From an uncultured Eubacteriales bacterium (lineage in GTDB: Bacteria > Bacillota > Clostridia > Oscillospirales > CAG-272): DNA of 23,141 nucleotides. Location of the stretch: assembly GCA_902462015.1 (NCBI GenBank), contig CABPZV010000014.1:1-23141 (forward strand), written 5' to 3'. Each line of letters begins with the position of its first letter. The first letter of the stretch is position 1. The translations under genes were made by a program, and so were the position numbers. Shown piece after piece: positions 1 through 11,579 of this stretch. The notes under the pieces are model-generated. The model made no database searches and was not told the DNA's origin. It saw nothing but the letters and a program-made list of their open reading frames with translations.

Positions 1-127
1 AAAGAGATTTTGCAAGTGTTTTTAATATTTTCCTGAAAAATTATTTAATATGATTATTTAATGGCACATATGAACGGAATGTAAAATAAAAAAAATCAAA
101 ATTTACAAATTTCTTTGTATACGATTG

Positions 128-156
128 TTGACAAAAAAATCCTGTTGTGATATCAT
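128..156 (+). promoter_or_regulatory. Probable sigma-A promoter of rpoB-rpoC
   Basis: TTGACA at 128-133 is followed after exactly 17 nt by TATCAT at 151-156, five of six matches to the -10 consensus. No gene lies between this site and rpoB, so it is the natural promoter for rpoB-rpoC, giving a 5' leader of about 360 nt. In many Firmicutes rpoB is co-transcribed with rplJ-rplL; those genes are not in the 522 nt before rpoB. Confidence 0.7.
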
Positions 157-522
157 ATACTTTACATTCGCTTTTTTGCAGATTTCGGAATTGTAGTATC
201 CAAACCTGTTTATTTAAGGCGATATTATATATGCTAATAATTAGCTGATTCAATGCTTAGCTAATGGTAAACATTTAGCTGAAAATGAATGGAATAGAAC
301 TTGTGAGACTGAAATATGGGAATGAAATACTGTCCAGGAGAGTAAAGCCTGCTTATAATTCGGCTGTAACCAGCATGCCGTAGGGGTGACTTTGCTTGTT
401 CGGGATAGGTTTTGTTCCCGTATTTTTCCGTAAAACGGTTTTTCTCTGTTTGTTCGCAGCGATTACCGTGTGTCGGTACGGCGGCGGTATTATCCAAATT
501 TTTTGAAGGAGTGATTATTCAG
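157..522 (+). other. Long untranslated leader of rpoB with repeats and possible attenuator
   Basis: No convincing gene lies in this stretch. It contains a cluster of TTAGC/GCTAA motifs at 233-280. Small hairpins can form, for example TACCG/CGGTA at 464-478. There is also an attenuator-like section at 401-443: CGGGA (401-405) can pair with TCCCG (416-420), while CCG(ta)TTTT (418-426) can instead pair with AAAACGG (432-438), which is followed by five T. These two pairings exclude each other, as in transcription attenuation. The folding is inferred by eye. I could not match the leader to a known family such as the L10 leader. Confidence 0.4.
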
Positions 523-3500
523 ATGGTAAAGCCCCAGAAGCTTGGAAAAAATGTGCGAATGAGCTTTTCCAAGATTGATGAAGCGCTTGATCTGCCAAAT
601 CTTATAGATGTGCAGAAAAAGTCCTATGAATGGTTTATAAATGAAGGGCTTATGGAAGTGCTTCGCGATGTGTCTCCGATTACCGATTATTCGGGGAACC
701 TCGAAATTGAGTTCATCGATTATTCAATTGATCCTAAGCCGAAATACTCAGTTGCGGAGTGCAAGGAAAGAGATGTCAACTATGCGGCGCCGCTTCGCGT
801 AACTGTGAGGCTTTACAACAAAACGACCGGTACGCCTATTGTGAAACAGATATTTATGGGCGATTTTCCGATTATGACCGAAAATGGTACGTTTATTATC
901 AACGGGGCAGAGCGTGTAATCGTGTCACAGATTGTCCGTTCTCCCGGAATGTACTATGATTCAATGATAGATAAAACCGGAAAGAAGATATATACAGCTC
1001 AGGTAATTCCCTACCGTGGTGCATGGATAGAATACGAGACTGATATGAATGACGTCATGTATGTCCGTATCGATAAAAACCGTAAAATGCCGCTTACTAT
1101 TTTTATCCGGGCTCTCGGTTTTGATACAGAGCAGGAAATTATTGATCTCGTCGGAGATGACCATTATATTCGCGAGACGCTGGCAAAGGACGATATGGAG
1201 AATGAAGCTCAAAAGTATTCAACGAGTGCTTCCGATGAGGCTCTCAAGGATATTTACAAGCGCCTTCGTCCCGGAGATCCACCACTTGTAGAAAGCGCGC
1301 AGCTTCTCATAAACAATATGTTTTTTGATCCTAAGCGCTATGATCTCATGTCCGTAGGGCGGTATAAATATGATAAAAAGATGGATCTGGAGGATAGGCT
1401 CCGCGGACAGGTGCTTGCTCGTCCCTGCATAAGCCTTGTAACAGGCGAGGTGATCGGTTCGGATGGGGATATTATCGATGACTCTTTGCTTGAAAAGCTC
1501 CGCGCCGGTGCGGTAAACGAGGCGTATATCCGTGCAAGCGACGGTTCTGAGCTTAAGCTTCTCTCTAATGGAATGGTATATCCGAAAGCTATACTTGGTT
1601 ATGACCTTACTGATATCGGTATTAAGCATAAGGTGCGCTACAGCGTTCTTTCCGACATTATAAATAAGGTCGGAACCGATGAAGAAGATTTAAAATGTGA
1701 GGCGAAAAAACGTCTTGCTGAGCTGTCACCGAAACACATAACACGGGACGACATCCTTGCTTCTATAAGCTATATGATCGGTCTTTTTCATGATGTCGGG
1801 ACGACGGATGACATCGACCATCTTGGAAACCGTCGTCTGCGTTCCGTGGGCGAACTTCTCCAGAATCAGCTTCGCATAGGCTTTTCGCGTATGGATAAAA
1901 TCGTCAAGGAGCGTATGACCGTTCATGACAGCGAATCAATTACTCCAGAAGCTCTTATAAACATCCGTCCAATTGTCACGGCTATAAGGGAATTTTTCGG
2001 TTCTTCTCCGCTTTCACAGTTTATGGATCAGAATAATCCGCTTGCTGAGCTGACTCACAAGCGCCGTCTTTCTGCTCTTGGTCCCGGAGGCTTGTCGAGA
2101 GATAGGGCATCGTTTGAGGTGCGTGATGTTCACTATACTCACTATGGCCGTATGTGCCCTATTGAGACGCCTGAAGGTCCTAACATCGGACTTATTTCAT
2201 ATCTTGCAACTTACGCAAGTATTAACGAGTATGGATTTATTGAAGCTCCGTACCGTAAAGTTGATAAAGCTACCGGAACGGTTACATTTGAAATTGATCA
2301 CATGACCGCCGATATTGAGGACAATTATATTGTCGCTCAGGCAAATGAACCGCTCGATGAAAACGGTCATTTTGTAAATAAGAAGGTTACTGCGCGGTAC
2401 CGTGCGGAGATTATTCAGGTTGACGCTTCTAAGGTTGACTATATGGATGTATCTCCTAAGATGGTAGTGTCTGTTGCGACCGCTATGATACCGTTCCTTG
2501 AAAACGATGATAACTCACGCGCCCTTATGGGGTCGAACATGCAGAAGCAGGCGGTGCCGCTTATGGTGACGGAATCTCCTATTGTCGGAACCGGTATGGA
2601 ATACAAAGCCGCTGTTGATTCAGGGGTTGTAGTATGTGCAAAGCGCGCCGGTACCTGCGAGCGTGTGACAGCCGATGAAATTACTGTAAGAGCCCATGAC
2701 GGAACAAAGGATGTATATCACCTGATAAAATTCAAGCGTTCCAATCAGGGTACATGTGTCAACCAGCGTCCGATAGTAAACGTTGGAGATTTGATTGAAG
2801 AAGGCGAGGTTATTGCCGACGGACCTGCTACTTCAAACGGAGAAATTTCGCTTGGCAAAAACGCTCTCATTGGATTTATGACATGGGAGGGTTATAACTA
2901 CGAGGACGCGGTGCTTCTCAATGAGCGTCTTGTCCGCGATGATGTATATACGTCGATTCATATTGAAAAATATGAGCATGAGGCACGCGACACTAAGCTT
3001 GGACCGGAGGAGATCACGCGCGAAATTCCAAATGTAGGCGATGATGCTCTGAAAGATCTCAACGCGGAGGGTATAATCCGTATCGGAACAGAAGTCAGAT
3101 CAGGGGATATCCTTGTCGGAAAGGTTACTCCAAAAGGAGAAACCGAGCTTACGGCTGAGGAACGGCTTCTGCGTGCAATTTTCGGGGAAAAAGCGCGAGA
3201 GGTGCGAGATACTTCGCTTCGCCTGCCTCACGGTGAGTCAGGTATAATCGTCGATGTGCGTACATTTACTAAAGAGGACGGGGACGAGCTTCCTCCGGGT
3301 GTCAATAAGGTGGTACGCGTTTATGTTGCCCAGAAACGAAAGATTTCTGTCGGAGACAAAATGGCGGGACGTCATGGAAATAAAGGTGTTGTTTCAAGAA
3401 TTCTTCCTCCTGAGGATATGCCCTTTCTTGAGGACGGTACTCCGCTTGATATCGTGCTTAATCCTCTCGGCGTTCCTTCACGAATGAATATCGGTCAGGT

Positions 3501-4293
3501 ACTTGAGGTACATTTGGGAATTGCTGCACGCAAGCTTGGCTGGAAGGTCATGACTCCTGTGTTTGACGGCGCACATGAAGCTGATATCACCGAATGTCTT
3601 AAAATGGCAAATCTGCGTCCCGACGGAAAAGCCGTGCTTTATGACGGAAGAACCGGAGAGCCTTTTGATAATCCTGTAACTGTAGGCATCATGTATTATC
3701 TCAAGCTCCATCATCTGGTTGACGATAAAATTCACGCACGTTCGACAGGACCGTATTCTCTTGTTACTCAGCAGCCTCTCGGCGGAAAAGCACAGTTCGG
3801 CGGCCAGCGTTTCGGAGAAATGGAAGTATGGGCACTCGAGGCATACGGAGCAGCGTATACTCTCCAGGAGATACTCACATTCAAGAGTGATGATGTCACC
3901 GGACGTGTAAAAGCTTTCGAAGCGATTGTAAAAGGACAGAATATTCCTACTCCCGGCGTACCTGAATCCTTCAAGGTGCTTGTCAAGGAGCTTCAGTCTT
4001 TGGCTCTCGATATAAGAGTGCTCGATAAGGAAGGAAATGAAATTGAACTGTCGACTCTCGGAGAGGAAGAGGCTGACGCACCTGTATTTGTCAGCGAAAC
4101 GGAATCTGAGGATGTTAGCAGCGAATATATGAACGCATCCGTTGTCAATGATATCGGCGAAAATCACGATGCGTATGACACAGAAGACGATGAAGATGAT
4201 GTTTTCGCGGTTGAATCGGAAGAGGATGAATTCGGAGACGGATTTGATATCGGCTCTGAAGACGGTATGATGACAGATGACGAAAATAACTGA
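523..4293 (+). CDS. rpoB: DNA-directed RNA polymerase subunit beta
   Basis: RpoB is the beta subunit of RNA polymerase and forms the catalytic cleft with beta'. The 1256-residue product carries the rifampicin-binding region at about residues 493-519, with the equivalents of E. coli Asp516, His526 and Ser531 all present (Asp502, His512, Ser517). It also has the [13 protein letters not shown] stretch and the [11 protein letters not shown] motif at 945-955. The C-terminus ends in an acidic tail of about 90 residues, like the acidic tails of Gram-positive RpoB but long. I chose the ATG at 523 because AAGGAG lies at 506-511 and the protein then starts in the usual way ([10 protein letters not shown]). 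The open frame extends upstream to 412, and GTG at 511 overlaps the ribosome binding site, so both are less likely. rpoC follows after 130 nt. Confidence 0.98.
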   Translation: MVKPQKLGKNVRMSFSKIDEALDLPNLIDVQKKSYEWFINEGLMEVLRDVSPITDYSGNLEIEFIDYSIDPKPKYSVAECKERDVNYAAPLRVTVRLYNKTTGTPIVKQIFMGDFPIMTENGTFIINGAERVIVSQIVRSPGMYYDSMIDKTGKKIYTAQVIPYRGAWIEYETDMNDVMYVRIDKNRKMPLTIFIRALGFDTEQEIIDLVGDDHYIRETLAKDDMENEAQKYSTSASDEALKDIYKRLRPGDPPLVESAQLLINNMFFDPKRYDLMSVGRYKYDKKMDLEDRLRGQVLARPCISLVTGEVIGSDGDIIDDSLLEKLRAGAVNEAYIRASDGSELKLLSNGMVYPKAILGYDLTDIGIKHKVRYSVLSDIINKVGTDEEDLKCEAKKRLAELSPKHITRDDILASISYMIGLFHDVGTTDDIDHLGNRRLRSVGELLQNQLRIGFSRMDKIVKERMTVHDSESITPEALINIRPIVTAIREFFGSSPLSQFMDQNNPLAELTHKRRLSALGPGGLSRDRASFEVRDVHYTHYGRMCPIETPEGPNIGLISYLATYASINEYGFIEAPYRKVDKATGTVTFEIDHMTADIEDNYIVAQANEPLDENGHFVNKKVTARYRAEIIQVDASKVDYMDVSPKMVVSVATAMIPFLENDDNSRALMGSNMQKQAVPLMVTESPIVGTGMEYKAAVDSGVVVCAKRAGTCERVTADEITVRAHDGTKDVYHLIKFKRSNQGTCVNQRPIVNVGDLIEEGEVIADGPATSNGEISLGKNALIGFMTWEGYNYEDAVLLNERLVRDDVYTSIHIEKYEHEARDTKLGPEEITREIPNVGDDALKDLNAEGIIRIGTEVRSGDILVGKVTPKGETELTAEERLLRAIFGEKAREVRDTSLRLPHGESGIIVDVRTFTKEDGDELPPGVNKVVRVYVAQKRKISVGDKMAGRHGNKGVVSRILPPEDMPFLEDGTPLDIVLNPLGVPSRMNIGQVLEVHLGIAARKLGWKVMTPVFDGAHEADITECLKMANLRPDGKAVLYDGRTGEPFDNPVTVGIMYYLKLHHLVDDKIHARSTGPYSLVTQQPLGGKAQFGGQRFGEMEVWALEAYGAAYTLQEILTFKSDDVTGRVKAFEAIVKGQNIPTPGVPESFKVLVKELQSLALDIRVLDKEGNEIELSTLGEEEADAPVFVSETESEDVSSEYMNASVVNDIGENHDAYDTEDDEDDVFAVESEEDEFGDGFDIGSEDGMMTDDENN

Positions 4294-4304
4294 CAGAGTA
4301 AAGA

Positions 4305-4327
4305 GTCTGAAAGAAAAATCTTCAGAC
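4305..4327 (+). promoter_or_regulatory. Hairpin just after rpoB
   Basis: GTCTGAA (4305-4311) pairs with TTCAGAC (4321-4327) around a 9-nt A-rich loop. No T-run follows, so it is not a standard terminator. It sits directly before the larger inverted repeat at 4329-4394 and may act with it in mRNA processing or stability. Confidence 0.4.
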
Positions 4328-4328
4328 C

Positions 4329-4394
4329 AAAGTTTCGCGCCTTGCCGGTCAGGCAGGCCGGCATTTCGGCGCAGCCGAAACCGGCCGAAACTTT
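4329..4394 (+). repeat. Rpob-rpoC intergenic three-way-junction inverted repeat
   Basis: Perfect 9-nt arms AAAGTTTCG (4329-4337) and CGAAACTTT (4386-4394) enclose two further perfect hairpins: TGCCGG/CCGGCA (4343-4348 with 4358-4363) and TTTCGGC/GCCGAAA (4364-4370 with 4374-4380, loop gca). The inside is far more GC-rich than nearby intergenic DNA. It ends 29 nt before the rpoC start. It could be an RNA processing or stability element between the two genes, or a small REP/MITE-like repeat. The pairing is seen directly; the role is inferred. Confidence 0.6.
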
Positions 4395-4405
4395 AAGTAT
4401 GTACG

Positions 4406-4416
4406 AAAGGCATGGT
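4406..4416 (+). promoter_or_regulatory. AAAGGCATGGT motif before rpoC start (copy 1 of 3)
   Basis: This exact 11-mer is also found before metK and the mreB-like gene. Here AAAGG is 13 nt from the preferred ATG (4424), and the motif contains another in-frame ATG (4412) only 1 nt after AAAGG. That is too close for normal Shine-Dalgarno use. Confidence 0.6.
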
Positions 4417-4423
4417 CATAGCT

Positions 4424-7400
4424 ATGGAACATAATACCTTTGATTCTATACAAATCGGATTGGCATCTCCTGAGATGATACTGAAATGGTCGCACGGCGA
4501 GGTGACGAAGCCGGAGACTATCAACTACAGAACTCTTAAACCTGAAAGAGACGGCTTGTTCTGCGAGCGCATTTTCGGGCCGACTAAGGACGGCGAGTGT
4601 GCCTGCGGTAAATATAAACGTATACGCAACAAGGAATTTCACGTTTGTGAAAAATGCGGTGTCGAAGTAACTACGAAGAAAGTTCGCCGCGAACGTATGG
4701 GGCATATTCAGCTCGCGGCTCCCGTATCGCATATCTGGTATTTCAGAGCTGTGCCGTCACGCATGAGTCTGCTGCTTGATATACCGCTGCGTTCACTGGA
4801 AAAGGTTCTTTACTTTGCTTCTTATATTGTAATCGATCCGGGTGAAACTCCTCTTGCGAGAAATCAGCTTCTCACTGAGAATGAATATAAATCATATTAC
4901 GAAAAGTATGAGAATTCTTTCAGGGTAGGTATGGGAGCAGAGGCTATTAAGGAGCTTCTTTCCGAGCCTATTCTTAACATTGAACAGCTCTCTGCTGAGC
5001 TTCGAGAACAGCTTGACGGAGCAACCGGTCAGAAGAAAATACGCCTGAGCAAGCGCCTTGAGGTTGTTGAAGCATTCCGCAAATCCGGAAACCGTCCGGA
5101 ATGGATGATTCTTGATGTGATTCCTGTAATTCCTCCGGAAATCCGACCAATGGTTCAGCTTGACGGAGGACGTTTTGCGGCGAGCGATCTCAACGATCTT
5201 TACCGCCGCGTTATCGGAAGAAACAACAGACTGAAAAATCTTCTTCAGATGGGTGCACCGGACATTATTATACGCAATGAAAAGAGGATGCTTCAGGAAG
5301 CTGTTGACGCGCTGATTGACAACGGCCGCCGCGGAAAGCCGGTAACCGGGCCGAGCAACCGTCCGCTCAAGTCTCTTTCTGAGATGCTTCGCGGAAAGCA
5401 GGGGCGTTTCCGTCAGAATCTTCTTGGAAAGCGTGTCGACTATTCGGGGCGTTCGGTTATTGTTGTCGGACCTGAACTTAAAATATATCAGTGCGGACTT
5501 CCAAAAGAAATGGCTCTCGAGCTTTTTAAGCCTTTCGTAATGAAACGGCTCGTAGAGACCCAGAAAGCTTCAAATATTAAAGACGCTAAAAAGAAGGTAG
5601 AGAAGGTTGCCCCTGAGGTATGGGACGCTCTTGAAAATGTAATCAAGGAGCATCCTGTACTTCTCAATCGCGCACCGACGCTTCACCGTCTTTCAATTCA
5701 GGCGTTTGAGCCTATTCTCGTTGAAGGACGTGCAATAAAGCTCCATCCGCTTGTATGTACTGCTTTCAACGCGGACTTTGACGGAGACCAGATGCCTGTT
5801 CATGTTCCGCTCTCATCCGAGGCACAGGCTGAGGCAAGATTTCTTATGCTCTCTGCAGGAAATCTGCTTAAGCCAGCGGACGGACGCGCGGTTACTGTTC
5901 CTTCTCAGGATATGGTGCTTGGCTGTTATTATCTGACCATGGATAAGCCAGGAGAACCGGGAGAGGGACATGTGTTCCGTGATTTCGACGAGGCTATGAT
6001 GGCTTATGAGAACGGTTTGCTGGGACTTCACGCCCCGATTAAGATCCGCGTCAGCCGTGAGATTGACGGTAAAGTTCATACCGGAATTATAGATGCTACC
6101 CTCGGTCGTTTGATATTTAACCGCCCGCTTCCACAAGACCTCGGTTATGTCGACCGTTCGGACCCGTCTAAGCTGCTCGATCTTGAAATCACATTCAAAT
6201 GCGGAAAGAAGCAGCTCGGACAGCTTATCGACAGATGCATAAATACTCACGGGATTCCGGAAACAGCCCGTGTGCTTGACGAAATAAAATCGATGGGCTA
6301 CAAATATTCCACCAAGGCTGCGATGTCGATTTCGATTGCCGACATTACTATTCCAAAGAAAAAATACGAACTTGTAAAGCAGGCGGAGGCGGATGTCGAT
6401 ACTATCACCCACAGCTACATGCGCGGTGAGCTTACCGATGAAGAACGGTACAACAATGTTATCGCTATCTGGGATCAGGCTACAAAAGATGTCGTTGCTG
6501 CTCTTCAGGATAGCTTTGACGATTATAACTCTATAAAAATGATGTCTGACTCGGGAGCCCGCGGTAATATAACCCAGATGCGTCAGCTTGCCGGAATGCG
6601 CGGACTTATGTTTGCCACAAACGGTATGACTATGGAAATTCCGATTAAGTCGAACTTCCGCGAAGGCCTTAATATACTTGAATACTTTATGGCAGCGCGC
6701 GGAGCCCGTAAATCTCTTTCAGATACGGCACTTAAAACTGCTGACTCCGGATATCTTACAAGACGTCTTGTCGATGTTTCTCAGGACGTGATTATACGTC
6801 ATGAAGACTGCGGCGTAAAAGAGGGACTTTGGGTGAGCGCTATAACAGACGGAAACGATGTTATAGAGCCGCTTGCAGAAAGACTTCTCGGCAGATATAC
6901 TGTCGGAGATGTCGTTGATCCGAAAACCGGTGAGATTATTGCCCCGGATAATACTATGCTCAGTGATTCTCAGGTTAAGAAGATTACTGCTGCAGGGATC
7001 GAAAAAGTTCAGATAAGAACTATTTTGAAATGTCGTTCAAAGCATGGCGTATGTGCTCACTGTTACGGAGCTGATCTTGCTTCAGGAAAGCTTGTAAGTG
7101 TCGGAGAAGCCGTCGGTATAATTGCAGCGCAGTCTATCGGTGAACCCGGCACGCAGCTTACGATGAGAACCTTCCATACAGGCGGTGTTGCAGGTTCAAA
7201 TATTACTCAGGGTCTTCCGAGAGTTGAAGAACTTTTCGAATCGCGTACTCCCAAAAAGGCTGCTGTTCTTGCCAAATGCAGTGGTACTCTCTCAATTCCT
7301 GAGGAGAAGCGCCGTAAGATTGTCCGTATTAATCCTACCGAGACTGATCCTGTTCCGGCTGATGAAAAGGAAAAGGAACATTCTATTCCTTACGGGATGA

Positions 7401-8053
7401 AGCTGCGCTTCGAGGAAGGGGATTATGTCCGGAAGGGAGAACCTCTTACAGAAGGTCAGCTTTCTCCGTCTGATATTACCGAGATTCTCGGTCTTGACGC
7501 TGTATACGATTATATTATCCGTGAGGTTCAGCGTGTTTACCGTATGCAGTCTGTTGAGGTTAATGATAAGCATATCGAGGTCATCGCCCGTCAGATGACG
7601 CGAAAGGTCAGGGTGATAGACTCCGGTGATACCGGGCTTCTCAATGCAAGTATGGTGGATGTCACCGAGTATGAAAGTGAAAACGAAGCAATTCAGGCAA
7701 GAATCGACGCGGGAGAAACCGAACTCCGCAAGGCGGTTATCAAGCCGGTTCTTCTCGGTATCACAAAAGCATCGCTTCTTACGGAGTCTTTCCTTTCTGC
7801 AGCTTCTTTCCAGGAGACAACCAAGGTTCTTACCGAGGCGGCTATCAAGGGTAAAGTCGATCATTTGCTTGGGCTTAAGGAAAATGTTATCATTGGTAAG
7901 CTTATTCCTGCCGGAACCGGTATGGAATGTTACCGGAATGTCGAAATTGAACACAGAAATCTGCCTGATATTTACGACTATGATGACGAAGAAGAGGAAG
8001 AGGATTACGAGTACGATTATGGGGAAGAGCAGGAAGAGACCCCTTTGCTTTGA
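4424..8053 (+). CDS. rpoC: DNA-directed RNA polymerase subunit beta'
   Basis: RpoC is the beta' subunit and holds the catalytic magnesium ion. The 1209-residue protein has the N-terminal zinc-binding cysteines (Cys59, 61, 75, 78), the NADFDGD active-site motif at 449-455, and the second zinc site (a Cys in HEDCGV plus [11 protein letters not shown]). This is the compact Firmicute architecture, without the large insertion of proteobacterial beta'. The C-terminus is a strongly acidic Glu/Asp/Tyr tail. The start could be ATG 4412 (4 residues longer) or ATG 4424. I prefer 4424 because AAAGG at 4406-4410 abuts the first ATG and because [19 protein letters not shown] is a normal beta' N-terminus. 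It shares the rpoB transcript. Confidence 0.98.
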   Translation: MEHNTFDSIQIGLASPEMILKWSHGEVTKPETINYRTLKPERDGLFCERIFGPTKDGECACGKYKRIRNKEFHVCEKCGVEVTTKKVRRERMGHIQLAAPVSHIWYFRAVPSRMSLLLDIPLRSLEKVLYFASYIVIDPGETPLARNQLLTENEYKSYYEKYENSFRVGMGAEAIKELLSEPILNIEQLSAELREQLDGATGQKKIRLSKRLEVVEAFRKSGNRPEWMILDVIPVIPPEIRPMVQLDGGRFAASDLNDLYRRVIGRNNRLKNLLQMGAPDIIIRNEKRMLQEAVDALIDNGRRGKPVTGPSNRPLKSLSEMLRGKQGRFRQNLLGKRVDYSGRSVIVVGPELKIYQCGLPKEMALELFKPFVMKRLVETQKASNIKDAKKKVEKVAPEVWDALENVIKEHPVLLNRAPTLHRLSIQAFEPILVEGRAIKLHPLVCTAFNADFDGDQMPVHVPLSSEAQAEARFLMLSAGNLLKPADGRAVTVPSQDMVLGCYYLTMDKPGEPGEGHVFRDFDEAMMAYENGLLGLHAPIKIRVSREIDGKVHTGIIDATLGRLIFNRPLPQDLGYVDRSDPSKLLDLEITFKCGKKQLGQLIDRCINTHGIPETARVLDEIKSMGYKYSTKAAMSISIADITIPKKKYELVKQAEADVDTITHSYMRGELTDEERYNNVIAIWDQATKDVVAALQDSFDDYNSIKMMSDSGARGNITQMRQLAGMRGLMFATNGMTMEIPIKSNFREGLNILEYFMAARGARKSLSDTALKTADSGYLTRRLVDVSQDVIIRHEDCGVKEGLWVSAITDGNDVIEPLAERLLGRYTVGDVVDPKTGEIIAPDNTMLSDSQVKKITAAGIEKVQIRTILKCRSKHGVCAHCYGADLASGKLVSVGEAVGIIAAQSIGEPGTQLTMRTFHTGGVAGSNITQGLPRVEELFESRTPKKAAVLAKCSGTLSIPEEKRRKIVRINPTETDPVPADEKEKEHSIPYGMKLRFEEGDYVRKGEPLTEGQLSPSDITEILGLDAVYDYIIREVQRVYRMQSVEVNDKHIEVIARQMTRKVRVIDSGDTGLLNASMVDVTEYESENEAIQARIDAGETELRKAVIKPVLLGITKASLLTESFLSAASFQETTKVLTEAAIKGKVDHLLGLKENVIIGKLIPAGTGMECYRNVEIEHRNLPDIYDYDDEEEEEDYEYDYGEEQEETPLL

Positions 8054-8119
8054 GATGAATATTTCGGGTGTTGTCCAATTGTGCAAAAAGACGAAAGTTT
8101 TGTATAAATCGCTTTTGAC

Positions 8120-8149
8120 TTGACAATTATAGGAATAAAGTGATATAAT
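8120..8149 (+). promoter_or_regulatory. Strong sigma-A promoter of the str operon
   Basis: TTGACA (8120-8125), an 18-nt spacer and TATAAT (8144-8149) match both consensus boxes exactly. TG at 8141-8142 adds an extended -10. Transcription should begin near 8156 and leave a leader of about 80 nt before rpsL. No clear terminator separates this site from the rpoC stop at 8053, so read-through from rpoC may add to its output. Confidence 0.88.
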
Positions 8150-8163
8150 ATACCGCGTGGGCT

Positions 8164-8200
8164 GTGAAACTGCTGCATTATTATATTGCTGCAGCTTCAC
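8164..8200 (+). promoter_or_regulatory. Leader hairpin upstream of rpsL
   Basis: GTGAAACTGCTGCA (8164-8177) can pair with TGCTGCAGCTTCAC (8187-8200), with two mismatches and a 9-nt loop. It lies in the rpsL 5' leader, between the transcription start and the ribosome binding site. No T-run follows at once, so a role in stability or translational control is more likely than termination. The function is inferred. Confidence 0.45.
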
Positions 8201-8238
8201 TCACATATATTTATTATTTTTGAAGAAGGAGGAGAAGT

Positions 8239-8652
8239 ATGCCAACCTTTAATCAGCTTGTAAAGCAAGGCCGTAAGGATAAGAGCTATAAGTCAAAGTC
8301 GCCTGTTCTGCAGAAGGGATTTAACTCTATTAAGAACGTACGTACAGATGCAAGCGCACCTCAAAAGCGCGGAGTTTGCACAAAGGTTACTACAGTTAAT
8401 CCTAAAAAGCCTAACTCTGCACTTCGTAAAATTGCCAGAGTAAGACTTACAAACGGTATGGAGGCAACGACTTACATTCCGGGTATCGGACACAATCTTC
8501 AGGAACACTCTGTCGTTTTGATCAGAGGCGGAAGAGTTCGTGATTTGCCCGGTGTGCGTTATCACGTCATCCGCGGTACGCTGGACGCCCAGGGCGTTGC
8601 GAACCGCCGTCAGGGACGCTCAAAATACGGCGTCAAGAGACCGAAATCCTAA
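8239..8652 (+). CDS. rpsL: 30S ribosomal protein S12
   Basis: S12 sits at the decoding centre of the small subunit and controls accuracy. The product is 137 residues, the longer form usual in Gram-positives, with the [10 protein letters not shown] loop, [16 protein letters not shown] and the [11 protein letters not shown] end. The streptomycin-related Lys43 of E. coli is kept (Lys56), but the position of Lys88 is Arg101 (GGRVRDLPG instead of GGRVKDLPG). The aspartate modified by RimO in E. coli is kept as Asp102. AAGGAGG at 8226-8232 gives a 6-nt spacing to the ATG. It is the first gene of the str operon, followed by rpsG after an unusually long 191-nt gap. Confidence 0.98.
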   Translation: MPTFNQLVKQGRKDKSYKSKSPVLQKGFNSIKNVRTDASAPQKRGVCTKVTTVNPKKPNSALRKIARVRLTNGMEATTYIPGIGHNLQEHSVVLIRGGRVRDLPGVRYHVIRGTLDAQGVANRRQGRSKYGVKRPKS

Positions 8653-8690
8653 GCCTTGAAGCGTTAGTTTGAAAAGCGCCGTATTTGCGG

Positions 8691-8776
8691 TGCGGCCTCA
8701 GCATTACAGTAGAATGAAAACGAGCTGTATCGGCAACTTTTCCTATACAACAAGTAAACTGTGGCCTCAGCATTAA
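8691..8776 (+). repeat. Direct repeat pair in the rpsL-rpsG gap
   Basis: Near-identical 16-nt copies occur at 8691-8706 (TGCGGCCTCAGCATTA) and 8760-8775 (TGTGGCCTCAGCATTA), 69 nt apart with one difference. The gap also has a GCGCCG/CGGTGC hairpin (8676-8693) and the palindrome ATGATATCAT (8810-8819). In E. coli, S7 represses its own operon by binding the rpsL-rpsG spacer, so a regulatory target here is plausible but not shown. Confidence 0.6.
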
Positions 8777-8843
8777 CGAAACATCATCAAGGTATGATTT
8801 CGAGTACCGATGATATCATATTCTTATGAAGGAGGGAAGAACA

Positions 8844-9314
8844 GTGCCAAGAAGAGGTCAGATATCAAAAAGAGATGTGCTGCCGGATCCGCTGTACAAT
8901 TCCAAGCTTGTTACCAAGCTTATTAATAACATTATGTATGACGGAAAAAAGGGTGTAGCACAGAAAATTGTTTATGATGCTTTTAAAATTGTCGAGGAGA
9001 AGCTTGGAAAGAATCCTCTCGACGCATTTATTGAAGCGCTTAACAATATTATGCCGAGCCTGGAAGTAAAGGCTAAACGTGTAGGCGGTTCAACGTATCA
9101 GGTTCCGCTTGAAGTACGTCCCGAACGCCGCCAAACTCTCGGACTCCGTTGGATTACAGGCTACGCCAGACTTCGCAGTGAAAGAACGATGTCGGAGAGA
9201 CTTGCGGGAGAAATCATGGATGCTCTCAATAATACCGGCGGGGCTGTAAAGAAAAAGGACGAGACACATCGTATGGCAGAAGCAAACAAGGCTTTTGCAC
9301 ATTACAGATATTAA
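8844..9314 (+). CDS. rpsG: 30S ribosomal protein S7
   Basis: S7 binds the 3' domain of 16S rRNA and starts assembly of the small-subunit head. The 156-residue product has the normal family length and features: [16 protein letters not shown] start, [12 protein letters not shown], and [16 protein letters not shown] end. The start is GTG at 8844. AGGAGGG (8830-8836) stands 7 nt before it, while the in-frame ATG at 8826 precedes that ribosome binding site and would add an atypical MKEGRT leader. It lies between rpsL and fusA in the str operon. Confidence 0.97.
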   Translation: MPRRGQISKRDVLPDPLYNSKLVTKLINNIMYDGKKGVAQKIVYDAFKIVEEKLGKNPLDAFIEALNNIMPSLEVKAKRVGGSTYQVPLEVRPERRQTLGLRWITGYARLRSERTMSERLAGEIMDALNNTGGAVKKKDETHRMAEANKAFAHYRY

Positions 9315-9333
9315 TTTCAGACAGATTAAAAAA

Positions 9334-9387
9334 AGGCTGTAAATGTCATATTTTTGTGTATTATTTACAAGTCGGATTTTTAAGCCT
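9334..9387 (+). promoter_or_regulatory. Inverted repeat in the rpsG-fusA gap
   Basis: TGTAAAT (9338-9344) can pair with ATTTACA (9363-9369), and AGGC (9334-9337) with GCCT (9384-9387), forming a broken stem in an AT-rich 136-nt spacer. It has no terminator-like T-run after the stem. It may tune the ratio of S7 to EF-G by processing or partial attenuation, but this is weak. Confidence 0.3.
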
Positions 9388-9450
9388 GATTTGCTTGATT
9401 TTATGTTTGTATATAAATTTTAATTATTTAAAACTGCAAGGAGCAATTTA

Positions 9451-11550
<2,100 letters not shown>

Positions 11551-11579
11551 CATTAAAATAAAATTAGGAGGCTAATGTT

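Noticed and set aside
1..53. C-terminus of a gene entering from the left
   Set aside because: Frames 1 and 3 stay open for 11-16 codons, but neither resembles RplL or any known protein end.
412..522. Longer rpoB start at 412 or GTG at 511
   Set aside because: The extra residues do not resemble RpoB, no ribosome binding site serves 412, and the good one at 506-511 serves ATG 523.
1999..2079. Rifampicin-resistance change in RpoB
   Set aside because: The main resistance sites are wild type (Asp502, His512, Ser517); the Pro in place of E. coli Gln510 is not a well-known resistance change.
3478..4167. Long minus-strand open frames inside rpoB, rpoC and fusA
   Set aside because: They oppose highly conserved genes, show no ribosome binding sites and no recognisable protein; they arise from codon bias.
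8054..8119. Terminator after rpoC
   Set aside because: No stable stem followed by a T-run was found between the stop and the str promoter.
8826..8843. ATG at 8826 as the rpsG start
   Set aside because: The ribosome binding site lies after it; the GTG at 8844 gives the standard MPRRGQ start.
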